Positions 1-10,904 are shown, counted from the first letter of the stretch. The stretch: DNA of 64,000 bases from Engraulis encrasicolus (GCF_034702125.1 NC_085866.1:20820098-20884097), one strand, 5' to 3'. A program made the numbers and translations. The notes: generated from the letters alone by a model not told the origin.

Positions 1-987
1 TTGGTGAGTGCTCACCTAAGCCAAGTACTGTGGATCTTTGCTCTAAGCCCACCGATGATTGTTCTCCGCACTACTGCTCATGCGTCCAAACGACTCAGCG
101 CGAGGAGGAGAAGATGCAGCTTGGACCTCGGTGATGTGTCTTCAGAGGAGACGGGTTTATACATAATAACACCGATTTGCCTCGAAAAGACTGGCGTTTT
201 TTCCACCCTCGCCTTCCTTCGAAAAAGAAATCTATCTAGCAGCCTTTGTGAGTTAGGGATAGGCGGGACGTTGAGATTGTGACCGTTATTTAGTCCAACT
301 TGTGTATTTTTTAAAAACATTATCCTGTTTGCGTATGACTACATCAGTCTCGCGTTTTTAGCAGCTGGATGTCGGAATAATTGGATCTTGTTTCGTGTGC
401 CCCTCCTTCGCCCCTGCGTGTGGAGGTGCATGTGTTAGATGGACCGATGGCTGTGATGTGTTGTGGATAAAATAGATTCGCGCCTTGTGTTTTGAGAGGA
501 TTCGCACTTTGCATTTGCTCTGGAAATGGCGTGATCTGTGTCAAGGCAACCAGGAGGTAACGTCTTCTATGCTCTTGGTGTGTAGGATAATGCTTGTTAA
601 ATTGTGATCTGTTTAATCTTATTTTTATTCTACCATCGCCGGAAAATACAAGGAGAGAAATGGTGCAATGCAACACTTATCGTTGATCAGTCGAGGCAGG
701 ACAAAAACATTCCAGCTGCTGTAACTTTTGCTAGCCTATATTGCCCGGCTTCAGAGCATCACCTTGTATTTTCCTCTGTTTAAAGATCTACGTTTGCGTA
801 ACATCTGTGTTTGTTTACCATTCAAGCTAGCTCAGAGTCAAAATGTTTCTGTGCTGTCTGTCTGGAATGCGTGTGCACGTGCGCGCAAAGGTGGTGTCAG
901 CGTTTAGTTCTGGAAAAAAATGTCAGTCATCATGCATTCTGATGAATAATTAAAGAGCTCTTTCTGTTTGCTGTCCCCCTCTTGTAG
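1..987 (+). other. 5' flank / upstream intron of amigo1
   Basis: No convincing coding exon is visible here. A clean polypyrimidine tract and acceptor (CCCCTCTTGTAG) ends at 987, immediately before the coding exon. This implies at least one noncoding upstream exon, as in mammalian AMIGO1, but its position cannot be fixed. The 93-codon ORF at 1-282 has no recognisable domain and may be chance. Confidence 0.5.
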
Positions 988-1573
988 GGCACAAGAGCAT
1001 GGATCCCCCACATTGATGGACCTCATTGTTTGGAAAAAAGAATCGAGTCCAAGTTATAGACCGAGCAAAGCAGAGGCAAGCAGCACTGTAACCATGTCTC
1101 CTCCATACACCTTAGGCAATCAGGTGACAGGCATGTTCTTCTCCTCAATGAGAGCCTGCGCCGCCGTGGGCTGGTCTCTTTGCTTCTCCCTGCTGCTCCT
1201 GGGGAGGGCAGAGGGCTCGGCGCTCAACTGCCACACCACCTGCATATGCGCCAGCAACGTGGTCAGCTGCTCCAAGATGTACCTGACCACCGTACCCACC
1301 TCCCTGCCGCCGTACACGGCCGTGCTGGACCTCAGCTACAATAACATCACCAAGCTGCGTGCCGAGTGGACACCCGTCAAGCTCTCCCGGCTGCGCAACC
1401 TGCTGCTGGGCCACAATGGGCTGCACTTCCTGTCGTCCGAGGCGTTCGTGAACGTCAAGGAGCTCCGCTACCTGGACCTGTCGTCCAACAGCCTGGACCT
1501 GCTGAGCGAGTTCATGTTCGAGCCCCTGGAGCAGCTGGAGGTGCTGCTGCTCTACAACAACCGCATCTCGCAG
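988..1573 (+). CDS. amigo1: amigo1 exon with start codon
   Basis: Acceptor ends at 987; coding begins at 1094 and runs 160 codons to the donor CAG|GTGGGC at 1573/1574, phase 0. It encodes the signal peptide, LRR N-cap and the first LRRs, ending LLLYNNRISQ. Without splicing the frame meets a TAG at 1625. Confidence 0.88.
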
Positions 1574-4500
1574 GTGGGCGACATCAGGGCAGCCGCTAGG
1601 CATAAGCAGAGTAAGCAGAGCTCTTAGGGCCTCAACCACTTTGCCCCCAAAAATTGGCTCCTCCCAAATTGAGATTGACTAAAAAAAACATTATTATTAT
1701 TTAATTATGAGGGACCTGTCCGGACCAGTATTGCTTGGGGGCTCCAAAATCTCTGCAGGCCCTGGGTGATATGACGATATAAATAGTGAATCGATCGTCT
1801 CGAAACTGCCCAAGTGAAGAAATCGTATAGATCGTCTTGCAGTGAGGATGTTAACTATCAGTATCAAAGTGATGTTTACTTACTTGTGTTGTTGTCTTCA
1901 CTTTTATTCTTTACATTATTGTGTTCTAATTGTGCACTTTATGAGTGTTTGATTTTTGTTGTTTTTATTTTTTGGATGGAAGATCGTGATTTTAAAAAAA
2001 AAAACGAAATCGATATTTCATGTTTAAAAATCGTGATATGACATTTTTTTGCCACATCGCCCACCCCTATCGCAGGTGGACCGCACGGCCTTCAACAACC
2101 TCAACAGCCTGCAGAAGCTCTACCTGAGCCAGAACCAGATCTCTCGGTTCCCCCTGGAGCTGGTGAAGGACAAGACGCGGCTGGAGAAGCTGAGCTTGCT
2201 CGACGTGTCTTCCAACAGGGTGAAGGTGCTGCCCGTCCAGGAGCTCCAGAACCTGCCGGGCTGGATCAAGAATGGCCTGTACTTCCACAACAACCCGGTG
2301 CTGTGTGACTGCGAGCTCTACAGCCTGCTGGCACACTGGTACCTGCGCAAGTTCAGCTCGGCCTACGACTTCCGGGACGAGTACACCTGCGTGATGCCGA
2401 GCGACAAGCGGACGGTGGGCGTCTTCGAGCTGAACGTGCAGCTGAACTGCAGCACCTTCAAGGAGGAGGCGGAGGAGACCTACCTGGAGCAGACGCTGAT
2501 GCTCAGCTGCGACACCCGGCAGCGGGACATGATCAAAACGTGGACACTGCCCGGCAACGTACCGGTGCCGCCAGCGGCTTCGGTCGTCACCAATAGCAAC
2601 ACGACCGCCGTAATGCTGGCGGACGGCAAGCTCCAGCTGAGCTCGGTGCGGGCGGAGGACTCGGGCACGTACACCTGCGTGGCCACCAGCGAGGTGCTGA
2701 ACGAGACGGTGTACGTGGTGGTGAAGGTGCACAACTTCACCATCAACGGCAACGGGGAGACGCTCAACACAGCCTACACCACCCTGGTGGGCTGCCTGGC
2801 CAGTGTGGTGCTAGTGCTCATCTACCTGTACCTCACGCCCTGCCGCTGCTTCTGCTGCCCCAACAACAAAGGTGAGTCCTGTCCTCCCATCATGGGTAGT
2901 CTCCATGCCGACATGCTCAACCACAACAACTGAACCACTAGTATTACCACTGCCACTACCACTTTAAGGGCCACATTCATAAAATATCACCCATAACAAA
3001 GGTGAGTTAGTCCTCCCATAGTTATGATGTCTCGAAGCAAACATGCTCATGTAACGGAGGCTAACTAGCAGAGTTGGCGTGGAACGTTAGTAAACCTCCC
3101 TCCCAAAGCCTCATACAGTGTCGATGCCGTTGGACTGGGAGACTAGATTCTTGGTCGAGCGGTATCGTGCTGTGACTCCCATAGGCGTGGTGGCGAGTTC
3201 GCGCCCCCGAGGGGGACGCAGTGCACAGTAATACGTCGGGTTACACTCACTCAACCACAACAACTGAACCACACGAATTACCACTATACTAAGTGCCACA
3301 TACATGGATAGCATAGTTCAGTAAATCATGGTTAGTCTCCATGCAGAGATGCTCAACCACAACAACTCAACCACTAGTATTATCACTGTAAAGGGCCGTA
3401 CACACACGTCGCTGCTAGTTACTCGCTCAGCGGATGAAGTCAATAGAATGTCTACGTGTTCCAGCGAGTCTCGCTGGCGAGTAGGCGAGGAGAGTACAAG
3501 CGATGCGATGTGGGCGGGTTCCGAGATAAACTTATTTTATCTTCGAGCGACGCGAGTTAAGCGAGTAACCAATTGGAATGCAGAATACAGATTATTGACA
3601 GGTGACGTTGCCCCTGTGGTGTTCTGACCACCCCAACTTCTGCACGCCATCACACTTTGGTTAAAAGTGTTGAGGAAAATACATACAGTGTACACCATCA
3701 AAGGCTCATATGCATGGTTGTGCACAGCACACGATCAACGTTAAACAGCGTATGTCTACATTTTGTTTCGTACGCACGTTATTGGCGCGGACAGCGGGAA
3801 CCATGACAACCAGTAAACAAAATCACCCAGAGCGAGTGGCAAGTAGGCGAGTGAGCAAGTAGCGAGTAAATAGCAGCGACGTGTGTGTACGGCCCTTAAG
3901 TGCCACATACCTGTACAGGGACAGTATAGTTCACTAAATCACAACCACAACAAAGGTAAGTCCCCTCATGGTTAGTCTCCATGCAGACATCCCTTCTGAA
4001 TTCTAGAATGTTCCATAAGAATGTTCAGTTGACACTCACTGAAAAAAACCCTAGTTTCATATCTCCTTGCATGGCGACCAGTTAGAGATTCCTTGCAGCA
4101 TGATTCGTGCAATTCATGCGATTTGTCCAGCCAAACGTTTTGGGAGTCCTCCCATGGTTAATCTCCATGCAGAGATTACCACAACAACTCAACCACTAGT
4201 ATCACCACTATTAAGGGCCACATACAGGGATAGCATAGTTCATTAAATTACAACCACAACAAAGGTGAGTCCCTATTAACACACTTCCACTATCACTCCC
4301 ACTCTGCACGGGGATAGCATACTACAGTGCATGATCCCATCTACCACCCCAGCATCACACTACCGCCACCAGTATTTTCCCTCTCTTTACAGGGATAGCA
4401 TGCTACATTAAATAACAACCATAACAAAGGTAAATCTTCCCACTATTACACTCCCACACAGATTATCAGTCCCACTCCACACCTGTAGGGACAGTACACT

Positions 4501-6132
4501 ATACTAATCTCAGCCACAGCACAGGTAAGCACCCACCATTACATTCCTACTACTATTCTGCACAGGGATACCATACTACACTAAATCCCAACCCATATCA
4601 TACGTAAGATCCCACTATTACATTCCCATTACCCCATGGTGGGCAGTCATGGGTAAGCGGTTAGGGCGTCAGACGTGTAGCCCAAAGGTTGCTGGTTTGA
4701 CTCCCGACTCACCAGGTTGGTGGGGTAGGTTGGTGAGCATGGTACCGTCCCGCTGCACGGCTCCCTTTTGGGCGTTAAGCAGGGGCTTAACCCCCTAAGA
4801 CATGGCATTATGAATTAGCTGTTACCAAGATGGCAATGACCAAGTCTTAATGTATTACTAAAGGCCCCGTTCACTGTCATAGTAGTGTAGTACTATAGTA
4901 GTTAACTTTCACTGTCTATTGCAGTGTGCCACAGGAGGTATGGTGTGCATTAAGGGGCCACAGGAGCGTTTACCAACCTTTTTTGTTATGCGTACCCCTT
5001 ATAAGCCTTTTTGTCATACCCTGAGTACCCCTACTCTAGTCTAGATCTCAATGTGACTATGCTCCGACAATTACAGACAAATTCAACATGCAGCTGTATT
5101 GTTCGTACCACACCAGACTAGCAACAGCCAAAATCTCAGATAGGGATAAACAATAGCAGTCATGGGTGAGCGGTTAGGGCGTCAGACTTGCATCCCAGAG
5201 GTTGCCGGTTCGACTCCCGACCCGCCAGGTTGGTGGGGGGAGTAATCAACCAGTGCTCTCCCCCATCCTCCTCCATGACTGAGGTACCCTGAGCATGGTA
5301 CCGTCCCAACGCACTGCTCCCCATGGGGCGCCACTGAGGGCTGCCCCCTTGCACGGGTGAGGCATAAATGCAATTTCGTTGTGTGCAGTGTTCACTTGTG
5401 TGCTGTGGAGTGCTGTCACAATGACAATGGGAGTTGGAGTTTCCCAATGGGCTTTCAATAAAATGTGATGCCATCAGATGCTGACAAGTCAAGAGTAGCG
5501 TAAACAATACAATTGCATCTTGAAATTACCCGAAGTTCTCCTTTAATCGCCATGTAGGGGGGCAGCCGTGGCATAGTGGTTAGGGAGGTGAACTTAAGAT
5601 CAGAAGGTTGCAGATTCAAATCCCACTCTTACCTCTCTCTATACCTCTATCTATGACTGAAGTGCCCTTGAGAAAGGCACTCAACTCCCCCATTGCTCCA
5701 GGGACTGTAACCAACACCCTGTATCCAGGGCTCTAAATTAACACCAGCCAACCAGCCACATGCTGGTGGAATTTCAGTTTGGCTGGTAGAAAATACTAAC
5801 TTACCAGCCATTTTGACCCATTGGTGAGTTTGGCTAGAATAGCATCTACTGACCATTTTGGCTGATGATAAACAAAGTTATTTTTTGCCCTGCCTGTATC
5901 TAAAATTGCTGTGAGTCGCTTTGGATAAAAGTTGTCAGTTGAGTGTAATAATCGCCATGTTGCTCCCGCAGACCCCAAGGACCTGCAGGGCCAGAACGGG
6001 AAGCTGAACCCCAGCGGAGGAGAGGAGGACGGGGAGGAGGACGGGGACGGACCGCAGGGCAAGGCCCACCGCAAGAAATCCGTGGCAGAGTCCATCAGCT
6101 CCGTCTTCTCAGACACTCCCATTGTGGTCTGA
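1094..6132 (+). CDS. amigo1: amphoterin-induced protein 1 (AMIGO1-like), three coding exons
   Basis: Type I membrane adhesion protein of the AMIGO family, known for neurite outgrowth and as an auxiliary subunit of Kv2 channels. Joining 1094-1573, 2076-2871 and 5972-6132 gives 478 aa (human about 493). Order: hydrophobic signal segment (about 20-42), LRR N-cap cysteines (46-59), six or so LRRs (72-225), LRR C-cap with CDCE (237-285), one Ig domain (about 297-378, Cys305/Cys361, DSGTYTC), TM (about 395-415, LVGCLASVVLVLIYLYL) and a cytoplasmic tail ending SVFSDTPIVV. The block KLYLSQNQISRFPLELVK and that terminus point to AMIGO1 rather than AMIGO2/3. The start at 1094 has a good context (accATGt); in-frame ATGs at 1016 and 1148 are alternatives. 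The mammalian coding region is a single exon as I recall, so both introns here are unusual. The tail is shorter than human because a segment after the TM is absent. Confidence 0.93.
1574..2075 (+). mobile_element. amigo1 intron 1: hAT-type MITE acting as an intron
   Basis: The whole 502-bp intron is repeat DNA. Its right end (ACATCGCCCACCCCTA, to 2069) and left end (GGTGGGCGACAT from 1574) are inverted copies of a terminal repeat. A relative of the same element lies at 16906-17245. The 10-bp string TCGCAGGTGG occurs at 1568-1577 and again at 2070-2079. Its first 8 bp fit a hAT target-site duplication, with the outermost left TIR bases lost. Both splice junctions fall inside this duplicated string (CAG|GT on each side), so splicing restores the uninterrupted frame. 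Confidence 0.75.
1585..1764. mobile_element. nested hAT-like element inside intron 1
   Basis: A 180-bp insert beginning CAGGGC and ending GCCCTG lies within the left terminal repeat of the outer element. Flanks GGCGACAT (1577-1584) and GGTGATAT (1765-1772) match at 6 of 8 positions, differing only by C-to-T changes, as expected for an aged 8-bp duplication. Removing it restores the left end of the relative at 16906 (about GGTGGGCGATATGA). Confidence 0.6.
2076..2871 (+). CDS. amigo1: amigo1 middle coding exon
   Basis: Acceptor ...CCCCTATCGCAG|GTGGAC, then 265 codons plus one base to AAAG|GTGAGT at 2871/2872 (phase 1). It encodes the remaining LRRs, LRR C-cap, Ig domain, transmembrane helix and the first cytoplasmic residues (TPCRCFCCPNNK). 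Codon use is strongly GC3-rich, like the other two exons and unlike the flanking introns. Confidence 0.92.
3053..3245 (+). repeat. tRNA-like SINE-type insertion
   Basis: It contains an A-box-like TGGTCGAGCGGT (about 3152-3163) and a weaker B-box-like GCGAGTTCGCGCCCC downstream, preceded by a unique head. It interrupts the donor-site array. No second copy was recognised in the window. Confidence 0.4.
3392..3896. mobile_element. Harbinger-like MITE in amigo1 intron 2
   Basis: A 505-bp element with long terminal inverted repeats (AGGGCCGTACACACACGTCG at the left, its complement at the right, extending further inward as subrepeats built on GCGAGT). It is flanked by TAA on both sides (3389-3391, 3897-3899), the 3-bp target duplication typical of PIF/Harbinger elements. 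No transposase is present. Confidence 0.75.
3995..4143. repeat. dispersed repeat, copy 1
   Basis: A block of about 150 bp beginning ATTCTAGAATGTTCCA and containing TTGCATGGCGACCAGTTAGA is about 90 percent identical by eye to 7879-8030, in the same orientation. No tRNA boxes or inverted ends were recognised. Confidence 0.7.
4640..4790 (+). repeat. tRNA-derived SINE family A, truncated copy
   Basis: Head AGTCATGGGTAAGCGGTTAG with A-box, then GGTTGCTGGTTTGACTCCC as B-box, then a body matching 5156-5460 with an internal deletion. The downstream stretch 4800-4980 matches a different dispersed repeat also seen near 36680-36835. Confidence 0.7.
5156..5460 (+). repeat. tRNA-derived SINE family A, near full copy
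   Basis: A-box TGGGTGAGCGGTTAGGG and B-box GGTTCGACTCCC are both well preserved. The body contains CCTCCATGACTGAGGTACCC and the tail GGAGTTTCCCAATGGGCTTT. A third copy lies in antisense at 29243-29545. It is within amigo1 intron 2. Confidence 0.85.
5561..5952 (+). repeat. tRNA-derived SINE family B with internal insertion
   Basis: Head GGGGCAGCCGTGGCATAGTG (A-box region), B-box-like GGTTGCAGATTCAAATCCC, body AAGTGCCCTTGAGAAAGGCA, and a 3' end GTGAGTCGCTTTGGATAAAA of the type shared by many fish SINEs and L2-group LINEs. Positions about 5726-5896 interrupt it. Its tail runs to within 20 bp of the amigo1 last-exon acceptor. Confidence 0.75.
5972..6132 (+). CDS. amigo1: amigo1 last coding exon
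   Basis: Acceptor GCTCCCGCAG|AC completes the split Asp codon. It encodes 52 residues of acidic/glycine-rich cytoplasmic tail (QGQNGKLNP, EEDGEEDGDG) and the family-typical end SVFSDTPIVV, then TGA. QNGKL and the terminus align with human AMIGO1, so this is genuine tail sequence. Confidence 0.93.
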
Positions 6133-7870
6133 GGAGTAGAGGACAAGATGGAAGGAAGAAAGGATGGACAGAACAGAAGGAAGGAAGGATGAGAGGAAGA
6201 AAGGAGAAAGAAAGGGACAATAATGCTCGTAAGGGTGTTTTTTTTCTTCTTCTAAAGACTGGTCCCAATTAGGCAGCTAACTTGGGAAACAATATGTCCA
6301 TCCAGTGTTGGCCGAGCTCATACTGTGACCTGTAAAAAAAAAAAAGAGTAAAAAATAATAAGAGGAGTTGACATCTGCACATCCGCTCTCAGCCGTTTGA
6401 TTGGCTGCTGGCAGAGGCTGTGCTACCAACCAATAGCGTTTTATCTTGTGTCGTACTGTATGTTGACAGGACAATACATTTGAAAGCCTTTCCAGAATTG
6501 CAATCTGTAGCACTTAAGTATATACTGTGAAAAGGCTGGGCATATGTGTTATGTAATACTAGGAGGTGGTGGGAGACGAAAAGGTGTCGTGTCATTGGAC
6601 TGAGACATGTGTCAAATGACACTGGGAAGCAAGAACGGACAATTATGAATTAGCTGAGAACAAAAAAGGAGAAAAAAAATTACAGACAACATCCAATACT
6701 TTTTTCCCAGCATGAGCCTTGCAGAGTAATATTTATACTGAGAGGAATAGCCTGTAGGAAGAATTCTCAGTAGATTTTAGCGCACATGTATCATCATCGT
6801 CATCCTGACTGCTAGCCGACCATCCTCACCTCGTTTTGTCAGGCCTGTCGAATCTGTGAGTCATGTACAGAGGAGGGGCCGTATACTGACACACAGCAAA
6901 ATTTGCAGTGTTGATCCAACACTTATTTTTACTTTATCATTTTATCAGAGTGTATTCGGTCCCAGAGTACTCTCTAAGTGTTGTATTAGCACTGTATGTT
7001 TCATACCTACCCACATTACGTATCATACCTACCCACATTACGTCTCGTGTGTCCTGTGTCTGTCCGTGAGGTTAGGAAGGCAACAAGGTGGAAACGGATC
7101 AAAAAGTATTTTTTTTTATGAAGCAGCAAACAAAACCTATCCAGAAATAGTTATTATCGATGTTTTTGAGGCCAGAAATAAGGCTTGTGCTGTTTGGTGT
7201 CAAACAAAGTGCATTGCTGCTCTTTAGGAACACAAATTGTCAGTGCTGCTCACTCATGGAAATGAAAGGGATTTCTGTTGGAACATTTTTTTTTACAATC
7301 AATGCAATAGTGAAGCCACATTTATGTCTTCTTGTTTATGTGTGAAAAGTTAACCATGCCAGTCGTAAGGTCAAGTCAACAAAATAATTGTTAACGTTTA
7401 CGGTTACGTAACCAACACACACTGTTGTTCCTCACGTGTATTTTAGTGAATATAATAGCAAGGTCATATCAGTCTGATGACTTAATATCAGAAACATCAG
7501 TACAGTACAGTACAGTACAGTACAGTATAGTCCATGCAGGAAGTGCAGTAGTGTTAATTGTGATGTCGATAATGGCAGTGTTGTGCCCAGTATTTCCTGA
7601 GTGCTGTATCATAAACCCTGAGGACACATTCTTTGCAGTTCTAGAATGCTGCGATTCCAAACAAAAGATGTTCATTGGTTGACAGATGTCTGCCTTTTTG
7701 TCTAATTTTAGTTATCTGTAAATGAAAATCAACTGGACCCTGTAATTTTGAGAGGATACATAAATAGCTAAATATTTAGAATTATTATTGCCAATTGTCA
7801 TGGTTGGAGGACAATGGCACATCCACGTGTACATTGGAAGTATTTTGTGCCCATCTTGGGTTACGTATTA
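6133..7870 (+). other. presumed amigo1 3' UTR and flank
   Basis: No ORF with coding character. It contains a purine-rich GGAAGGAAGG-type stretch right after the stop and a TACAG pentamer run at 7500-7528. Few repeats are evident, which fits a long 3' UTR; I could not assign a polyadenylation signal with confidence. Confidence 0.45.
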
Positions 7871-7878
7871 CATCCCTA

Positions 7879-8030
7879 CAGAATTCTAGAATGTTCCACA
7901 AGAATGTCCAGTTGACACTCCATGAAAAAAAATCCTAGTTTCGTGTCTCCTTGCATGGCGACCAGTTAGAGATTTCCTTGCAGCATGATTCGTGCAATTC
8001 ATGCGATTTGTCCAGCCAAGCGTGTTGGGG
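7879..8030. repeat. dispersed repeat, copy 2
   Basis: Second copy of the ATTCTAGAATGTTCCA repeat described at 3995-4143, same orientation. Confidence 0.7.
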
Positions 8031-9735
8031 ACATTTGTGACACTGGTGACCAAGGCCACAGCCGACCAGAGGAAGTCTTTCATGAGCATGGGCATGCGTG
8101 TCATGACAGCGGCAGAGAGACGTGACTTAACCATCACTAATGGCATTTATACTTCACGCGACTAGACTGCAGCCGACTCTGCTGTCATACAAAAGCGAGG
8201 CTGTTTCCCATCATGATATCGCATTATGTGTGGCCACTGCTACGCCAGAAAAGCTGTTTGTCACGGTCGGGCACGCTCCGGCTCCACGTCTCACAGTCTT
8301 CATTCTTAATTCTCATTCAACCTTCAGGTTCAAGCCTTCTCGGGAGAGAATTAGGCACAGTCTCAGCTCAGCCAGAAACCACCACAGCGTGATGCAGTGC
8401 CCTTTAAAAACATGCCTCATAATGTGCCGAGTGGTGAATCACACTCTTGGCAAGGGGAAGGAAGTTGTCAGGGATAGGACTTAATCCGCCTGTAAATTAG
8501 GCTTGTGTAATTCTGATGTTCACTTCCCATTTCCTATTTGAACATGGACGGCGTTCAGGCATGATGTGTCGATTGATGTCAGCAAAGATGTGTATTTGGC
8601 TTTGAAAGTGGTTGGGACATTATGATAAATTGTCTGGGTCAACTATTCTTTCCATTATAATTTTGGAAAAGGTGGTGGGGATAAGATAGTTGTAGGTTCA
8701 TCTCAAAAGTGGTATGGATATGTCCCCACCATCCACACCTAAAATATTTACACCCATGGCTGTTAGGGTAAGATGGATGGTTCATGGTTTTACTGTTTTG
8801 CTGTCCCTACAGTGTACAGCAGGCTACCTTCCCCGTAATTTAGACATGGGGGTGAGTGTGGTGGTAATCCACTAGCCTGGCTGCAAGCCTATCTCTACAT
8901 CCGTCTTGCCAGATTGGACGGTGTCTCGCCCAATTGGGATGCTTAGGATGGCCGTGTCCGGGTAAAGAAAAAAACGCCCAAATTTTGGTCATAGACATCA
9001 ATAGAATTGGGCGGGATTGAGTGCTTCCCGGCGGGTTTGGAGTATTTTTTGGTTTGGAAATCCTCAACCTCATCTGGCAACCCTGTCTCTACATACATAC
9101 AGGGCTGATGAGAGCTTAGACCAGGGCAGGGCCAGGACAAAATCATCTGATCGAGCCCTCAACAACACTTTGCGATTAAAGCCAACCAGAGGAGTTTGAA
9201 ATTCAACTCTCTGTGTTGAAGGATGTATTATTAGCGCTGCAAAAATGGCTGCAACGTCTGGGTTTGTTTACAGTGATACGCTCGACTAGTAGAATCTTAC
9301 TGGACCAATCAGCAAACAGAGGGAGTGCTGCTACTTAGCAATTATGTCGATTTTGTGTGGCACATCCTGAATTGCGGTGTAAAGACAGGCTTAAAGCCAG
9401 GCTAATTGTATACGTCACAAGTAGAGATTGTTTTCCATGCAAGCTATCTATTACAAAAGCATTTTAAAGGGGGAGAAACACTCTAGACTATGAAATTAGA
9501 CTATGATGATGCTACTAAATGTAGAGCTTTTCCTAATGCACGTATGGTTTTCTCAACACTATTTGCCATTTAAGTCCATGCCATCATTCATCATGATATA
9601 GTACTGTTCGTGTTTCCCTGTTATGTCTGCCTGTTTCTGAGATGTTTCCTGCTTGACTGAAAATCTCAGGGAGATGATGTTTGAACAGTTATCTTAGAAG
9701 AAATTGGTCAAAACCACTGGCGTCTACAACTAATG
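8031..9735. other. no gene recognised
   Basis: Mixed unique-looking DNA. The segment about 8640-8765 resembles 50860-50985 (CCACACCTAAAAT core), a low-copy dispersed repeat. ORFs here are short and show no domain. Confidence 0.5.
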
Positions 9736-9853
<118 letters not shown>

Positions 9854-10630
9854 CACTTCCTGGTGTAATGGGCCTCTGATTTCCTTTGTCATTCATGGGA
9901 TCTGTACACCACTACTCCGACAGCGGACCTTCAACCCACTACTCACTCTCACTGCCTACTAGCCTCCTATTTATAAAGACAATGCGTAAGCTCTAGGATT
10001 CACAAGGGGAAAAAAAGATTTAATTCCATGTTTCTGTATTAGTTGATTCGTTGATTCGGTATGATTGTAAATGTATTCAAGTCCAAATTATTACATGTTG
10101 CTGGTTTTGTGTGTAACATTTAACAAAAGAAAACCAAGTTTGTCTGCTGTCATGTTTAAAAAAACCTCAACCTTGTACAGTGCTACGTTTCCCGCCATAC
10201 TGTAGATCCACTTGTAGGTTTGTCAAATCACTTGAAAATGAATGTAGTGAAGATGCTGTACGTTCCAGTTAGGAACACCAGAAGATGTACTACTACCACA
10301 GCTGACTCTTGCAGTTAAAATTATGATAATGGATAAATACCTATGTGTGGGATAGGATACCTGGAGTGCAATTTAACTAAGGTGCTGTTTCCACGTAGCC
10401 TGCTATTTTTAAATGCGGATCTTTTTCTCTCCTGTTTAGGTGCAAACGCAACATGTGGATAAAAATAAAAACTCCATTGTAATAACAAGTGCATTTTGGC
10501 TCCCTAAATGGGATATTTTTAAAGCAGGACTTTTGATATGTGGGTTTTAAATCTCTGTTTACATGTAAATGGAAGTCCAAAACCAATGTGTTATCAAAAA
10601 TAGCAGGCTATGTGGAAACAGCTTCTAAAG

Positions 10631-10904
10631 CAGTGGTTTTCAACCTTGGGGTCGGGACCCCGTATGGGAGCGCCTGAAATTCTAATTGGATCACCTGAGA
10701 TGTCTTGGTGTGTGAAAAGAATACTGATACCCTAATTTATGTAACATTAATTCATATTCTGATTGAGATGCCACATTAATCCTTGTATTTTTTCAGAAAT
10801 ATCTACAGGTCAAATTTCAGGTGTGTAAAAATATGCGTTGGGGGTCCTTAGAAATTTGGGATGTCAAAATGGGGTCCCGAGCCAAAAAAGGTTGGGAACC
10901 ACTG
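10631..10904. mobile_element. hAT-type MITE (CAGTGGTT ends)
   Basis: Starts CAGTGGTTTTCAACC and ends GGTTGGGAACCACTG. Flanks TTCTAAAG and AACTAAAG match at 6 of 8 positions, consistent with an aged 8-bp target duplication. The stretches on either side (9851-10630 and 10905-11097) show no gene. Confidence 0.75.

Larger units (their letters stand above)
2860..4630 (+). repeat. degenerate tandem array repeating the exon-2 donor region
   Basis: Unit landmarks are acaaccacaacaaag|gtgagtcc, ttagtctccatgcagacatg, ctcaaccacaacaact and gccacatacagggatagcat. Donor-like AG|GT(G/A)AG copies occur at 2872 (the true donor), 3002, 3956, 4265, 4430 (GTAAAT), 4525 and 4604 (first G of GT). Spacing is about 80-165 bp apart from later insertions (3053-3245, 3392-3896, 3995-4143). 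Confidence 0.7.

Noticed and set aside
1145..1639. 164-codon minus-strand ORF opposite amigo1 exon 1
   Set aside because: Mirror of GC3-rich coding sequence; Leu/Val/Gln-rich with no domain, and amigo1 homology is clear on the plus strand.
1814..2041. 75-codon ORF within amigo1 intron 1
   Set aside because: Lies in AT-rich MITE sequence shared with 16906-17245, which has no such ORF.
2067..2732. 221-codon minus-strand ORF opposite the amigo1 Ig/LRR exon
   Set aside because: Shadow ORF of the real exon, no recognisable family.
5170..5220. Possible functional tRNA gene from A/B boxes
   Set aside because: Boxes occur in a multi-copy SINE without a cloverleaf or a proper acceptor stem; same for 24478, 51119 and 56745.
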